From Shewanella hanedai (lineage in GTDB: Bacteria > Pseudomonadota > Gammaproteobacteria > Enterobacterales > Shewanellaceae): 64,000 bases of DNA. The position numbers were made by a program, and so were the translations under genes. Within the stretch, counting starts at the first letter, position 1. Every line of letters starts with the position of its first letter. Location of the stretch: NCBI RefSeq assembly GCF_007197645.1, contig NZ_VKGK01000009.1:120910-184909 (forward strand), in the 5' to 3' direction. The notes beneath the pieces are model-generated. The model worked only from the letters and a program-made list of their open reading frames with translations. It was not told the DNA's origin and did not search any database. This document shows, piece after piece, positions 17,505 through 27,384 of this stretch.

Positions 17505-20090
17505 ATGAATAAACTAATGCTAAGCACGCTTATCTCAAGTTGCTTAATTAGCACTGCAGCTTCTGCAACTGTACCGAGTTGTTTAGGGGAGATGTATGGC
17601 ATCAACAATAAAGGTTCAGCGAAGATATTTAAGCTGAACAGTACGCTGACTTCGGTTGAAGAGCATTCAGATGCTTTGGCAACTTCAGCTGCACTGGCTT
17701 ACAGTCCTAATGAGAGTCGACTCTACTATGTCACTCGCCCCATTTACGGGAAAAGCCGTTTAATCTATGTTGATTTAGACACTAACCTGCACACAGATCT
17801 CGGCTATACCAAGCATGTTTATCGCTTAACCTTCTCTCCCGATGGCAGCACCTTATACGGTTCAAAAGGGAGCTCCCTGTACACTATCGACACTCAAACA
17901 GCTGAAGCGACGCTTTTAGGTAGACTCACAGGATTTCCTCACCACGTTGATAAAAGAATGGGTGACATTGCCTATGTTGGTGATGATTTACACCTGATAA
18001 GTAAAAAGCGAATCTTTAAAATCAACCTCAATACCTTAGAAGTTGAGCTCGTCGCAAAACATCATATTAAGCATGTAAACGGTGCTGAGTACGGTGGGGA
18101 AAACAAGCTGATTTTAACTAGAGCTATTGGCGGAAGAAGCAAACTCTTTGAATATGACTTAGTCACCAAGAAAAAACGCTACCTATCAACGGTACATGCA
18201 CGCCTTAATGATTTAGCGTTAGATACCAGCTCTTGTACTGCCCCAGGTGAAATCGTTGTCGATGAACTAACAGCAGACAAAACTCAGGTCGATGAAGGAG
18301 ACTTTGTTGATTATACAGTCACCCTAACTGGCCCAACTGAGGAAGCTAGAGGTCTGAACCTTTCTTTTGTACAAAATGGTACTCAAGTTAAAGTCGATCA
18401 CAGCAGCTTAGTCTCTGTCAGTTTTGATGGCGGCATTACTTGGCCAGATATCATTGATATCAATACGACAGCCAGACTCGAGCTACCAGTAGGAACAAGC
18501 TCGGTTATGCTACGAGTGTTAACCTTGGTTGACGGCAGAGATCCTGGTGAAGAGATGGAGCTGCAAGCATGGCTCAAAGATGATCAAGACGATTTAGCAT
18601 CAAGTGTTATTCCACTCATCGATAGAGCAAATGATCCCACGCTGGATGGTCAATATATCAGTGCGATGATTACTGATGTTCCAGAGATACTTGAAGGCGA
18701 ATCCACCAGCACTAAAATTCAGCTCATCAGAGAAACTGATCGCAACACACCAATGCATATTCAGTTTATAAACCACTCTGCTAAAAAAGCTGAAGACATC
18801 AATCAGATTGTCCAGATTTCATATTCTAACGGCGTGACTGATTTCCAGTATGATCTCGACCTGCTCGACTTTAAAGTACTCAATATTCCTACAGGCGTCA
18901 GTGAGCTAACTGTAACCTATCAAGCACTTGAAGATGATATTATCGACTGTAACGAAGACTTCTATTTTGCAGCTTGGATTGTGGGCAGTGGTGTTGATTA
19001 CTTCAAACATAAAGTCGATATTATCGATGAAGCAAGTCAGTGTACTCCAGCACCAGAAGAAGTTGAGTTCACACTTACCGCTGTTACTGATACCGTCGAA
19101 GAAGGCAATTACGCTGAATTTGAAGTCACACTAGATGAAGAATTAGCAACTGATGCAACGCTAACAGTCTCAGCCACTGCCGACAGTGCAGACACTGAGG
19201 ATTACGAGTTAGTCACCTACGAACTTATGATCCCAGCCGGACAGCTTACTGCTGACATCGATATCTTTACCATAGATGATTCGGATTTTGAGCCGACTGA
19301 AACATTTACCTTAAATGTTGCAGCGAAAACAAATACCGTTGGTTCTCACAGTTTGCCGGTTTACATTACCGACAATGATCCAGAGCCTGCAGCTGAATTT
19401 AGTGTAGACGCGGTGACTGATAACGTTACTGAGGGCCAAACAGCTCAATTTACAATTAACTTGAGTAACACGCTAACGACTGATGCAACAGTAAACGTCA
19501 GTGCTGTAGCAGGTTCAGCTGGCAGCAGTGACTATAGCTTTACCAATGAAGCCTATATCATCTATGCAGGTCAAACTTCGGTAACTGTAAATGTACCAAC
19601 AGTAGACGACAGTCAATATGAAGGAACTGAAACATTCAGTTTCAACGTCACTGCGGGAACAAATACAACGGGTTCTACGAGCAACACAGTCACCATTAAC
19701 GACAATGACCCTGTTCCACAGCAGTGTATGAGAGTGTCTGGTAATGGGCTCTATTTTGCTCCAGGACTCAATGTTCGAGTCGATCACGTTAGACATGCTT
19801 TAGATAACCAAAGATTTATCTTCAAGAAGAATGGTTCAAACCAAACTGGTTGGGTTTATCCGGTTGATAACCAATGGAGACACCTAACAAACGTTTCTGG
19901 CGGAAGTACATATACTGTAGATTATCAATACGATAAGAGTAACAACGGTCATTGGGCTAACAATGCATGTCGTGCCGTCATTAAATCAGCTGGCCATGGT
20001 GAAATACAGTGTGACGATGTGTTCTTGCCAAGCTGGGATGACACCATCATTAAGTTCACTTACAGCGGTAATTCAAGCTGTTCGAACTAA
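17505..20090 (+). CDS. Large secreted Calx-beta repeat protein
   Basis: An 861-residue exported protein with a signal peptide of about 21 residues (ending ASA). Residues about 25-245 form a beta-propeller-like region with repeated YSPNESRLYYV and FSPDGSTLYG type motifs. Two diverged beta-sandwich segments follow (about 250-365 and 380-510), then two clear Calx-beta domains (about 515-625 and 630-735), each with an EGxxAxFxVxL start and a DDSxxExTETF motif for calcium. A cysteine-containing C-terminal domain of about 125 residues is unrecognised. No LPXTG or type I secretion tail was seen. Position next to the glycan-synthase cluster suggests a matrix or adhesion protein, which is inference. 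Confidence 0.75.
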   Translation: MNKLMLSTLISSCLISTAASATVPSCLGEMYGINNKGSAKIFKLNSTLTSVEEHSDALATSAALAYSPNESRLYYVTRPIYGKSRLIYVDLDTNLHTDLGYTKHVYRLTFSPDGSTLYGSKGSSLYTIDTQTAEATLLGRLTGFPHHVDKRMGDIAYVGDDLHLISKKRIFKINLNTLEVELVAKHHIKHVNGAEYGGENKLILTRAIGGRSKLFEYDLVTKKKRYLSTVHARLNDLALDTSSCTAPGEIVVDELTADKTQVDEGDFVDYTVTLTGPTEEARGLNLSFVQNGTQVKVDHSSLVSVSFDGGITWPDIIDINTTARLELPVGTSSVMLRVLTLVDGRDPGEEMELQAWLKDDQDDLASSVIPLIDRANDPTLDGQYISAMITDVPEILEGESTSTKIQLIRETDRNTPMHIQFINHSAKKAEDINQIVQISYSNGVTDFQYDLDLLDFKVLNIPTGVSELTVTYQALEDDIIDCNEDFYFAAWIVGSGVDYFKHKVDIIDEASQCTPAPEEVEFTLTAVTDTVEEGNYAEFEVTLDEELATDATLTVSATADSADTEDYELVTYELMIPAGQLTADIDIFTIDDSDFEPTETFTLNVAAKTNTVGSHSLPVYITDNDPEPAAEFSVDAVTDNVTEGQTAQFTINLSNTLTTDATVNVSAVAGSAGSSDYSFTNEAYIIYAGQTSVTVNVPTVDDSQYEGTETFSFNVTAGTNTTGSTSNTVTINDNDPVPQQCMRVSGNGLYFAPGLNVRVDHVRHALDNQRFIFKKNGSNQTGWVYPVDNQWRHLTNVSGGSTYTVDYQYDKSNNGHWANNACRAVIKSAGHGEIQCDDVFLPSWDDTIIKFTYSGNSSCSN

Positions 20091-20174
20091 TACCAAGAGC
20101 TAACATACTCAGGGTAAAGCTAATGTTGTAATGTTGGTAAGACCAAAAGATAGCGCCAACATCTAGTTAAAAAC

Positions 20175-20207
20175 AAACAGCCTGCAAATATGCAGGCTGT
20201 TTTTTGT
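20175..20207. terminator. Rho-independent terminator after the Calx-beta gene
   Basis: ACAGCCTGCA and TGCAGGCTGT form a perfect 10-bp stem with a four-base loop. A run of T follows on the plus strand and A residues precede it, so it may also serve rsmJ from the other side. Confidence 0.85.
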
Positions 20208-20227
20208 CTAATGAATAATGACTTACT

Positions 20228-20977
20228 TTATGCAGTCATTGCCGCTTTCACGTAGACATCGAAGCGATTTTTCTTGGTCGCAATCACCATACTCGGTTTC
20301 ACACCATCCAAGTCTTCGGCGTAATCAGGGCGCTTGACCACAACACGTTTACTGGCCAACGCCATTGCGGGTGCGAGCAGGCCATCGGCATCGAGATCGG
20401 CGCCTACCAATGATTGAAACACGCGCATCTCTTTTTTCACTAGGGCTGATTTTTCACGGTGAGGATACATAGGATCCAAATACACCACATCAACCTCTTC
20501 GCCCAACGCAGCAACAGACTCTAAACTGGAACCATGTACCAATCGCATACGTTCTTGCATCCAAGCACCTATCTCTGCACTTTCATAGGCGCGGCGCAAA
20601 CCATCTTCCAATAATGCAGCCACCACAGGGTGACGCTCAACCATGGTCACATTACAGCCTAAACTCGCCAACACAAATGCATCTCGGCCAAGACCCGCAG
20701 TGCCATCGACAACACTCGGGTTAACCCCTTGCTTCAGGCCAACAGCTTTGGCAATTGACTGACCACGACCACCACCAAATTTGCGTCTGTGCGCTACAGC
20801 ACCGGAAACAAAATCAACACAGATCCCATTGAGCTTAGGCTCATCGCGTTTATTTAACACAAGACAGTTATTTTCAAATACCAATTCAAACTCGGCATTG
20901 GCGTCAAATACAAGACCCCAGCGCTCACAAGCAGACTCGAGTGTTGGGTAATGGCGATTAAAGAAAATGCTGGTCAC
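20228..20977 (-). CDS. rsmJ: 16S rRNA (guanine1516-N2)-methyltransferase
   Basis: Methylates N2 of G1516 in 16S rRNA using S-adenosylmethionine. The 249 residues match RsmJ (YhiQ) in length. The SAM site [19 protein letters not shown], the acidic [10 protein letters not shown] and the catalytic [21 protein letters not shown] are all present. The [19 protein letters not shown] segment is also typical. The start appears to be GTG at 20977; the ribosome site is weak. It is monocistronic, convergent with the Calx-beta gene. Confidence 0.95.
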   Translation of the reverse strand: MTSIFFNRHYPTLESACERWGLVFDANAEFELVFENNCLVLNKRDEPKLNGICVDFVSGAVAHRRKFGGGRGQSIAKAVGLKQGVNPSVVDGTAGLGRDAFVLASLGCNVTMVERHPVVAALLEDGLRRAYESAEIGAWMQERMRLVHGSSLESVAALGEEVDVVYLDPMYPHREKSALVKKEMRVFQSLVGADLDADGLLAPAMALASKRVVVKRPDYAEDLDGVKPSMVIATKKNRFDVYVKAAMTA

Positions 20978-21238
20978 AATTAGACTCTATTGTTGAATAT
21001 TGACCAACGAATGATACCACTCCTCAATCAGAAACAATATCGACTACATGGCACTCATAAGCCTAATCTTGCGTCATTTTCTCCCCTAAAACGCCTCAAA
21101 ATAGCTCAAAGAAGCTGAAATTCACCTAATAAACTTCAAGATAACTATAAATAGGTAGCTGTTCACATCGTGAGATTCACGCTTAGGGCACACTTTTTTG
21201 AGTCGTTGATGAATCAAGCGACATTAAAAGAGAGATAA

Positions 21239-23539
21239 ATGATGATGAGCACAAAAAAATTCACAACAAAGCTGTGTTATGCCGCGTTGCTTACCGCTTG
21301 CTCAATGAGCATGTTGGCTTGCTCCGATGGTGAAGACGGTAAAACAGGCGAAGATGGTAAGCCCGGTAACGACGTGACGACACAGGCAAAAGCCTTAACC
21401 GTCACGATCGATAAAACCTCGATCACCGACAATATCTTAAGCATCAACTTTAGTGCTGAAAATGAACAGGCTATTCCAGTCGTTAAAATTGCAGCCATTA
21501 AAATAGACGCTGCACAGTTGTTGCCACAAGCTCTGGGCGAACGTTCGCAATGGCAAAAGCTGGCGAGTGAAACTTGCTCACCTGAAAAAAGCTGTGATGG
21601 CACTTTAGTCGACAACATGGACGGCAGCTATGTCTACACCATGCATGCATCACTCGTCGCTGGCGATATTAGCCATGATGCTGAATTTACTCAGCGCTTA
21701 CTGTTTAAAGTGCTAGAAACCGACAATATCCCTGCAACAGAAGTGATTAATGACTTTAAAGTCAACGGCAGTGAGGTCACTGATAACCGTGGCATCATTA
21801 ATGGCGACTCATGCTTAAGTTGTCATGATGACATTGCTTCAATTAAACATGGCGGCGAGAACATTGAAAACTGCGCCAGCTGTCATGCCAGCAATAATAT
21901 GACCGACCCCGCAAAAGTATGGCCTGTGCTCGCGCACACTGCGCATATTGGTATCACACCACAAGCGTTGGGTAACTGTACTACTTGTCACGCAAAAGAA
22001 AGCAGTGATAGCCAGCCACAAGCGACTAACTGGAACCAAGTACCAACTCGTGAAACTTGCTCAAGTTGCCATGACATGGCAACAAATCCCGTTTATGACC
22101 ACCTCACTCAACCTGATAATGGCAATTGCTTGACCTGTCACTCACCAGAAAACACTTATAACGTGCACTTAGGTAAATCAGAAAAAGCCATGGCAGAAGA
22201 TGAGCGAAATATCGTTAACATCAGCCTTGAACAAGCTAAGTTAGTCGAAAAAGCGGGTCAGCATTTTGCTGAGATCAGTTTTTCTCTACTTGATAGGCAA
22301 GGCCAACGCATTAGCGTGCCCAATAATAATCCAGCCGATGCACTGTGGATTAAAAACTTACAGCTATACGTCAACTGGGGCACTTCAGTCGACTTTACCA
22401 CCAGCCGTGGTTACAGCATTTTTGTAAAAAGTAACAAGAAAGACATCACTCAAGATGGCAGTGACGGCATTACTCCAACTGGTGAGCGGGCACGTACGCC
22501 ACTAGAAAAATCTGAAGGCAATGTGTTCACTTATCTAATGGGCCCTGTTGTCACTCAAGACCAGTTCTCTGGTGATCTCCTTGCCGATGCGGGCTTTATC
22601 ACTAACCGTTTAATCTACTGCTTCGACGATGCTCAGAACCTCGTCAGCTGTGATCAAGCGGGTCACGCTAAGAATGCAGAGGCTAACAAACGCTGGTTCT
22701 TTAATAAGGATGGACTAACTGATGCTCCTGAAGCTAAGCGTCCTTTGATTGTTAGTAACAAAACCTGCGGCACTTGCCATGGCTATGATGAGTTCAACGA
22801 CAACTCAGAGCTTGCCTGTCGCAGCTGTCACAGCCGCAATACTAACATCAACAAAGAGCTCGCTGACACAACTTGCTTCTCAGGTCACGACCACGATGAA
22901 CTTGGTGAGCATGTACGTCCATTTGAAGAGCGCGCGATGGTGCCAGGCGGTAAGCCTGGATTCCTCAGCTCTACTGCAGATATCATCGACCCTTGTTTGG
23001 CTTGTCATAATCCCAATACCCCACCAACGCAGGCGATTCGTGAGATGCATACTAAGCCTAGTGATTGGGATTACGTTGAACAATTAACGGTAAGCCACCC
23101 TGATCATAAAGTGTGGATGCACTCACTGCATACCAATCAACGCGTAACTCAAGATCGTGAAAATGGCGTGCGAAATATCGAATTCCCAGCGGATAAAGCC
23201 AACTGTTATCGTTGCCACGAAGGCGATACCTTTGGTGTCGAACGTCTCACTGCGGTTGGTCGTCCATTAGCCCTCGACTTAGACTACAACCCTGATTCAA
23301 GAGCCAGTCCGGCAATTGACATCACCGTTGACGCTTATAGCTCTCCGGTATCTGCAACCTGCTACGCTTGTCATGCTAAACAGGAAGATGCCGACGGTAA
23401 GCTGGTGATCAACAAAGCTGTGCGTGCTCACATGGAACAAAATGGAGGCCGATTTGGTGTGGCAGCCAACGAGCTACAAGTTGAAGCCTGTGCAGTTTGT
23501 CACTCAGTAGACAACCTCAAGAAGGTGCACAACCTATAA
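21239..23539 (+). CDS. Undecahaem outer-membrane c-type cytochrome (MtrC/OmcA/UndA family)
   Basis: A 766-residue exported lipoprotein with an acidic GEDG..GKPG stretch behind lipobox cysteines (C21 or C28), as in OmcA. Eleven CXXCH haem sites are present: five at 192-301 and six at 510-755, matching the pentahaem domains II and IV of this family. The 5+6 arrangement is that of UndA, not decahaem MtrC or OmcA. A twelfth candidate, CFSGH at 546-550, lacks the second cysteine. C461 and C471 form the CXnC pair of domain III. The likely role is electron transfer to extracellular metals or flavins. No mtrA or mtrB is adjacent, and AGAGAGA precedes the start. Confidence 0.9.
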   Translation: MMMSTKKFTTKLCYAALLTACSMSMLACSDGEDGKTGEDGKPGNDVTTQAKALTVTIDKTSITDNILSINFSAENEQAIPVVKIAAIKIDAAQLLPQALGERSQWQKLASETCSPEKSCDGTLVDNMDGSYVYTMHASLVAGDISHDAEFTQRLLFKVLETDNIPATEVINDFKVNGSEVTDNRGIINGDSCLSCHDDIASIKHGGENIENCASCHASNNMTDPAKVWPVLAHTAHIGITPQALGNCTTCHAKESSDSQPQATNWNQVPTRETCSSCHDMATNPVYDHLTQPDNGNCLTCHSPENTYNVHLGKSEKAMAEDERNIVNISLEQAKLVEKAGQHFAEISFSLLDRQGQRISVPNNNPADALWIKNLQLYVNWGTSVDFTTSRGYSIFVKSNKKDITQDGSDGITPTGERARTPLEKSEGNVFTYLMGPVVTQDQFSGDLLADAGFITNRLIYCFDDAQNLVSCDQAGHAKNAEANKRWFFNKDGLTDAPEAKRPLIVSNKTCGTCHGYDEFNDNSELACRSCHSRNTNINKELADTTCFSGHDHDELGEHVRPFEERAMVPGGKPGFLSSTADIIDPCLACHNPNTPPTQAIREMHTKPSDWDYVEQLTVSHPDHKVWMHSLHTNQRVTQDRENGVRNIEFPADKANCYRCHEGDTFGVERLTAVGRPLALDLDYNPDSRASPAIDITVDAYSSPVSATCYACHAKQEDADGKLVINKAVRAHMEQNGGRFGVAANELQVEACAVCHSVDNLKKVHNL

Positions 23540-23565
23540 AATTGATATCCCTGCAAGTATATCAA

Positions 23566-23593
23566 GCCACCCAAATCTGTTGCGTTGGGTGGC
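23566..23593 (+). terminator. Hairpin downstream of the cytochrome gene
   Basis: GCCACCCAA and TTGGGTGGC form a perfect 9-bp stem with a 10-base loop 26 bases past the cytochrome stop. Only a short T run follows, so termination is probable but not certain. Confidence 0.55.
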
Positions 23594-23700
23594 AACCTTT
23601 ATCAAAATCAAGAAGTTGATCATACTTTACAGGCAAATATTTCCACGCTAGCTCACCTAAGAATATACTGAATTAGATCACCGTCTTGTTTGGAAACCTT

Positions 23701-24936
23701 GTGCAGCTAACACCACAGTTAAGCCTTAACGTCACCCAACAGTCTCTATTTGATGCTGATGATTCGTCACGTATTGAGCTCAGCTATGCGGAAACTGCTG
23801 TTTTACATCTGATGCTCAAGCATCAAGGAATCCTTGTCACTCGCGAAGCGTTATTAGACGCGGGTTGGCACGAACGTGTTGTCTCTCCCTCATCGTTACA
23901 ACAGTGCATCAGTGTTCTGAGAAAAAAGCTCGCTAATTATCCCGAGGTCGAACTTAAAACCATTCCAAGGCACGGTTATGTATTGCACCTTACGGGACAG
24001 GACAAAGATAAGCCTCTATTAAAGAAACCTAAAGCGATGGCAATATTCGGGATAGCGGTTATCGCCTGCATTTTGCTACTCAGCTACGCTTATATTAGCC
24101 ACCATCAAGCCCCCTATAACGAAACCCTCGTTACCAGTAAAATCAGCGATATTGAAGGCACCACTCGAGTGTTTACGACAACAAACACTAAGATAAAATC
24201 TGCTGAATCGACCAACCAACGTTTAGCGAACCAAATAACTCACGAACCTCACTGGCAAGCTCCCTTTAAAACCTTCACCAGCTTCGCGTTACTCAGCGAC
24301 AAGATGGACAGTTTTGCCATCTGTCCCGATGCTCAACACCAAGAGTGCAGTGGTAAACAGCTGATAAATATTAGCAGTGAGAAAGGCCATGGTGGCCAGC
24401 TCGATTTATCGAATTTTCTGACCACTAAGATACGGATGGAACAGAAAACCTATAACAAGTTGGATCTACCTGAACTTAAGTTGCATAAGGGAGAGTTAAA
24501 CGAGCAGATTTATCACGGCGATCTGTACTTCTCTATTGATGATCACCAACTGGTGCGCAGTGATATCCGCATTTCGTTAGTCGATCTGACACCAGATAGC
24601 GGAATTTTCTACTTTGCAGCCTGCATCACCGACGAAGACTGCTATACCACTCCAATCCGATATGAAATCCGTGGCCAATTTAAGCGTACTTCAGAGAAAT
24701 GGCAGCAACGCACAGTAGAGCGTTTTGATATTGAAGTTGATAAAACAACACTCTCCTCACCCAACGCACTGTCTGACACCGCACAAATTATCTATCTTGC
24801 ATTGAGAAAACAGCACCTTACTCAGGCAGAGCTTAGTTTCTATCGTGTCTATCAAGATGACGGTACTGCCGTATGGCAACTGCCATTGGTGAACGATAAT
24901 ATCATGTGGATGCAGAGACAAACCCTTCAATTATGA
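23701..24936 (+). CDS. CadC/ToxR-like membrane-bound transcriptional regulator
   Basis: A protein of about 411 residues. The N-terminal winged-helix DNA-binding domain (OmpR/ToxR type, about residues 5-100) is shown by LSYAETAVLHLMLKHQG and LKTIPRHGYVLHL. A single transmembrane helix (about 118-136) and a periplasmic sensor of about 270 residues follow. No receiver domain is present, so it senses directly, as CadC and ToxR do. The start is uncertain: GTG at 23701 has GGAA upstream, and an in-frame TTG lies at 23686. It follows the undecahaem cytochrome by 160 bases on the same strand, so control of that gene is plausible. The ligand is unknown. Confidence 0.8.
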   Translation: MQLTPQLSLNVTQQSLFDADDSSRIELSYAETAVLHLMLKHQGILVTREALLDAGWHERVVSPSSLQQCISVLRKKLANYPEVELKTIPRHGYVLHLTGQDKDKPLLKKPKAMAIFGIAVIACILLLSYAYISHHQAPYNETLVTSKISDIEGTTRVFTTTNTKIKSAESTNQRLANQITHEPHWQAPFKTFTSFALLSDKMDSFAICPDAQHQECSGKQLINISSEKGHGGQLDLSNFLTTKIRMEQKTYNKLDLPELKLHKGELNEQIYHGDLYFSIDDHQLVRSDIRISLVDLTPDSGIFYFAACITDEDCYTTPIRYEIRGQFKRTSEKWQQRTVERFDIEVDKTTLSSPNALSDTAQIIYLALRKQHLTQAELSFYRVYQDDGTAVWQLPLVNDNIMWMQRQTLQL

Positions 24937-24996
24937 TCCCCTCTTCGAGTTAGTATATAATCTCCTCCTCTTTACCCTGTAGGCCAATAGAACCCA

Positions 24997-25839
24997 ATGT
25001 TAAGTTACCGCCACGGCTACCATGCCGGCAATTATGCCGATGTATTAAAACACTCTGTTTTACTGCAAGTGCTTAAACTGATGCACAAGAAACCAACACC
25101 TTTCGCCTATATCGATACTCATGCAGGTGCCGGTGGTTATGCGTTAACGGATCAGTTTGCACAAAAGACAGGCGAATACTTAGAGGGTGTGGCCAAACTG
25201 TGGGGCAAAGAAGATCTACCTGAGCCATTGGCTGAGTATCTTGCCGATGTGATTCACTTCAACCAAGGTAAGCCGGAACTGGCTTTCTATCCGGGCTCAC
25301 CAGCGTTTGTTGATATGAACCGTTATGAAAAAGAGCGCATGGTATTGCATGAACTTCATGGTGCTGACTACGCTTTGCTAGAAGAGCAGTTCACCGGCGA
25401 TCGATACATACGTATTGTAAAAGATGATGGATTAAAGGGGCTAATCGCAGCCGTCCCTCCTCGTGAACGACGGGGCGTGATCTTAATCGACCCAAGTTAC
25501 GAGATGAAAACTGATTACCAAGATGTGCCAAGTGCAATCATTAAGGCCCATAAAAAGTTCTCAACTGGGGTGTATATGCTCTGGTATCCCGTGGTAAACC
25601 GCGCCCAAACCGAAGGCATGTTGAAATTACTCGCCCAGAGTGGCATTAAGAATCAGCTTCGCATCGAACAAGCGGTGAAAGCCGACAGTGATGAGTTTGG
25701 TATGACAGCGGCGGGATTGTGGATCATTAATCCTCCTTGGCAGCTCGATACCAAGGCAAGCGAGATACTGGATTACCTCTCACCTCTATTAAACCAAGGT
25801 GGCGGCAAGGTGACGATGAAACTCGAAGTCCCTGAGTAA
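24997..25839 (+). CDS. rlmJ: 23S rRNA (adenine2030-N6)-methyltransferase
   Basis: Methylates N6 of A2030 in 23S rRNA. The 280 residues fit RlmJ (YhiR). The conserved start MLSYRHGYHAGNYADVLKH, the SAM-binding YIDTHAGAGGYAL and the catalytic IDPSYEMK (DPPY-like) motif are visible. The gene is monocistronic on the plus strand. The ribosome site before ATG 24997 is weak, but the protein start matches the family exactly. Confidence 0.96.
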   Translation: MLSYRHGYHAGNYADVLKHSVLLQVLKLMHKKPTPFAYIDTHAGAGGYALTDQFAQKTGEYLEGVAKLWGKEDLPEPLAEYLADVIHFNQGKPELAFYPGSPAFVDMNRYEKERMVLHELHGADYALLEEQFTGDRYIRIVKDDGLKGLIAAVPPRERRGVILIDPSYEMKTDYQDVPSAIIKAHKKFSTGVYMLWYPVVNRAQTEGMLKLLAQSGIKNQLRIEQAVKADSDEFGMTAAGLWIINPPWQLDTKASEILDYLSPLLNQGGGKVTMKLEVPE

Positions 25840-25894
25840 TTTTTAAACCAATAGAGTCAGCTAACTAAGCTGGCTCTTTTGTTTAAAGTATTCG

Positions 25895-26266
25895 TTAAAA
25901 TGCCTCGCATGGCGTCCCTTGATGAAAAATCAATTGCCATCTTCCATCCTCCTCTTTCCAGAGTGAGCTGCGCAGGGAATAGCGGGTAATAAATTCGTTA
26001 GGTTTAAGGATAGTCGCACGATACAAAAGCTGAGCCAAATCTGGCGCTAGCATTCTCAACTCAAAATCTGTGGCACTAAATTCCGGACATTTTACCTGAG
26101 GTAGCCGGATTAATACCTCCTCCTTACCAAAGCGAATCCCTGAACCGCCAAACTCCAGAAAATCATCATGGATTAAGGCTGAAAGCTCTTTAGCCGACGT
26201 TCTGACTTCAGATTTAAGCAGATAGAGTTCAAGCTCAATGAGCTGTTGCTTCAAACCAGTTAACAT
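25895..26266 (-). CDS. DUF4440/SnoaL-like small protein
   Basis: A 123-residue soluble protein with the NTF2-like pattern of DUF4440: an N-terminal helix (LIELELYLLKSEVRTSA), then LIHDDFLEFGGSGIRFGKEEVL, and a C-terminal strand pair SLWKEEDGRWQLIFHQGTP. Such proteins occur as stress-related enzymes or ligand-binding domains, and the specific function is unknown. AAGGTG precedes the ATG. It is convergent with rlmJ and lies downstream of the LysR gene on the same strand, separated by about 80 bases. Confidence 0.8.
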   Translation of the reverse strand: MLTGLKQQLIELELYLLKSEVRTSAKELSALIHDDFLEFGGSGIRFGKEEVLIRLPQVKCPEFSATDFELRMLAPDLAQLLYRATILKPNEFITRYSLRSSLWKEEDGRWQLIFHQGTPCEAF

Positions 26267-26343
26267 GGCTTCACCTTATCATTCCCTTCAGCCTATGGAC
26301 TTATTCAGCTGCGGAATATGAGATTTGTGATTGAATCTATTAA

Positions 26344-27228
26344 TTATTCGTTTGTTCTAAACATGGACTCAATCTCTAAAAAGATCCACTCCATAACTGG
26401 ACCATAAGCTTTATCACGTCGATTAACGATCCCAATTTCAACTAAAAGTGGAGTGGGAATGTACTCAGTAGACAACTCAATGATGTCACCTGTATACCAT
26501 TCTGAGTTGGCGATATGCTCGGGAACCAACGCCCAACCAACCCCCCTGATAACCAGTGCCGTCATATAGTAATAACTATCGATGTACCAATGATTTGCTG
26601 AAAGGGCTTTTGCCTGACTATTTCCGATTCGATCACGAATAACTAACTGTCGATACTGATTCAACAGCTTAATTTTCGGTGCTGGGTACTGAGCTAAGGG
26701 ATGATTAGGCGACACGATAAGCGACTGCTTGAACTGCCCAATAGACATAAACTCTAACGAGTTTGGCAGCTCTTCAGCAAGAAACAGTATCCCCATATCC
26801 GCTTTACCTTCATCGACCCATGAGCTTATGTCATCTTGTGAGCCATTGATGATGGTCAACTTTAGCAGCGGGTACTTAATTGATACCTTTTCAAACAGAG
26901 ATTCAAATGCATTAATCGGCACAGCTTCATCTAATGCGACCGTCAATGCGATCTCCTGACCCGAAGCAAGTGTCATCGCGCGAGATTCTAGCCGTTGACA
27001 CTGATCCAATACCGCCTGAGCCTCGAGATACATATCTTCACCATAACGCGTCAGCACTGGCAACCTGGCACTGCGATCAAAAAGCTCGAAACCGAGATCA
27101 GCTTCTAGATTACTAATCGCTGTACTGATCCTCGATTGTGCTCGCCCTAGCTTTCTTGCAGCAGCCGAAAATGAGCCATGCCTGACCGATAACACAAAAG
27201 CCTCAAGCTGATATAAGCTCCAATTCAT
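26344..27228 (-). CDS. LysR-family transcriptional regulator
   Basis: A 294-residue DNA-binding regulator. The N-terminal winged helix is WSLYQLEAFVLSVRHGSFSA AARKLG (residues 3-28), followed by QSRISTAISNLEADLG and the LysR substrate-binding domain (about 90-290). The start at 27228 is chosen because the next upstream codons supply GGAGAG as ribosome site and the family usually begins there; the frame stays open to 27369. It is divergent from the MATE transporter gene at 27385, the standard arrangement for a LysR regulator and its target. The inducer is unknown. Confidence 0.9.
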   Translation of the reverse strand: MNWSLYQLEAFVLSVRHGSFSAAARKLGRAQSRISTAISNLEADLGFELFDRSARLPVLTRYGEDMYLEAQAVLDQCQRLESRAMTLASGQEIALTVALDEAVPINAFESLFEKVSIKYPLLKLTIINGSQDDISSWVDEGKADMGILFLAEELPNSLEFMSIGQFKQSLIVSPNHPLAQYPAPKIKLLNQYRQLVIRDRIGNSQAKALSANHWYIDSYYYMTALVIRGVGWALVPEHIANSEWYTGDIIELSTEYIPTPLLVEIGIVNRRDKAYGPVMEWIFLEIESMFRTNE

Positions 27229-27384
27229 CGCTCTCTCCATGGTGAAATTGGCTAAATACTTCACCAGTCTATACGAAAAACGGATACCAACTAACTTATT
27301 CAATCCGATAATTGAAGATACTCTTGCGCATCTTTCCAATATTAGTAGAAGCTCATGCTCGCCCATCAACCATCACAGAACCCG

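Noticed and set aside
21170..21200. CRP site before the cytochrome gene (GTGAGATTCAC)
   Set aside because: The half-sites are three bases apart instead of six, so it does not fit the CRP consensus.
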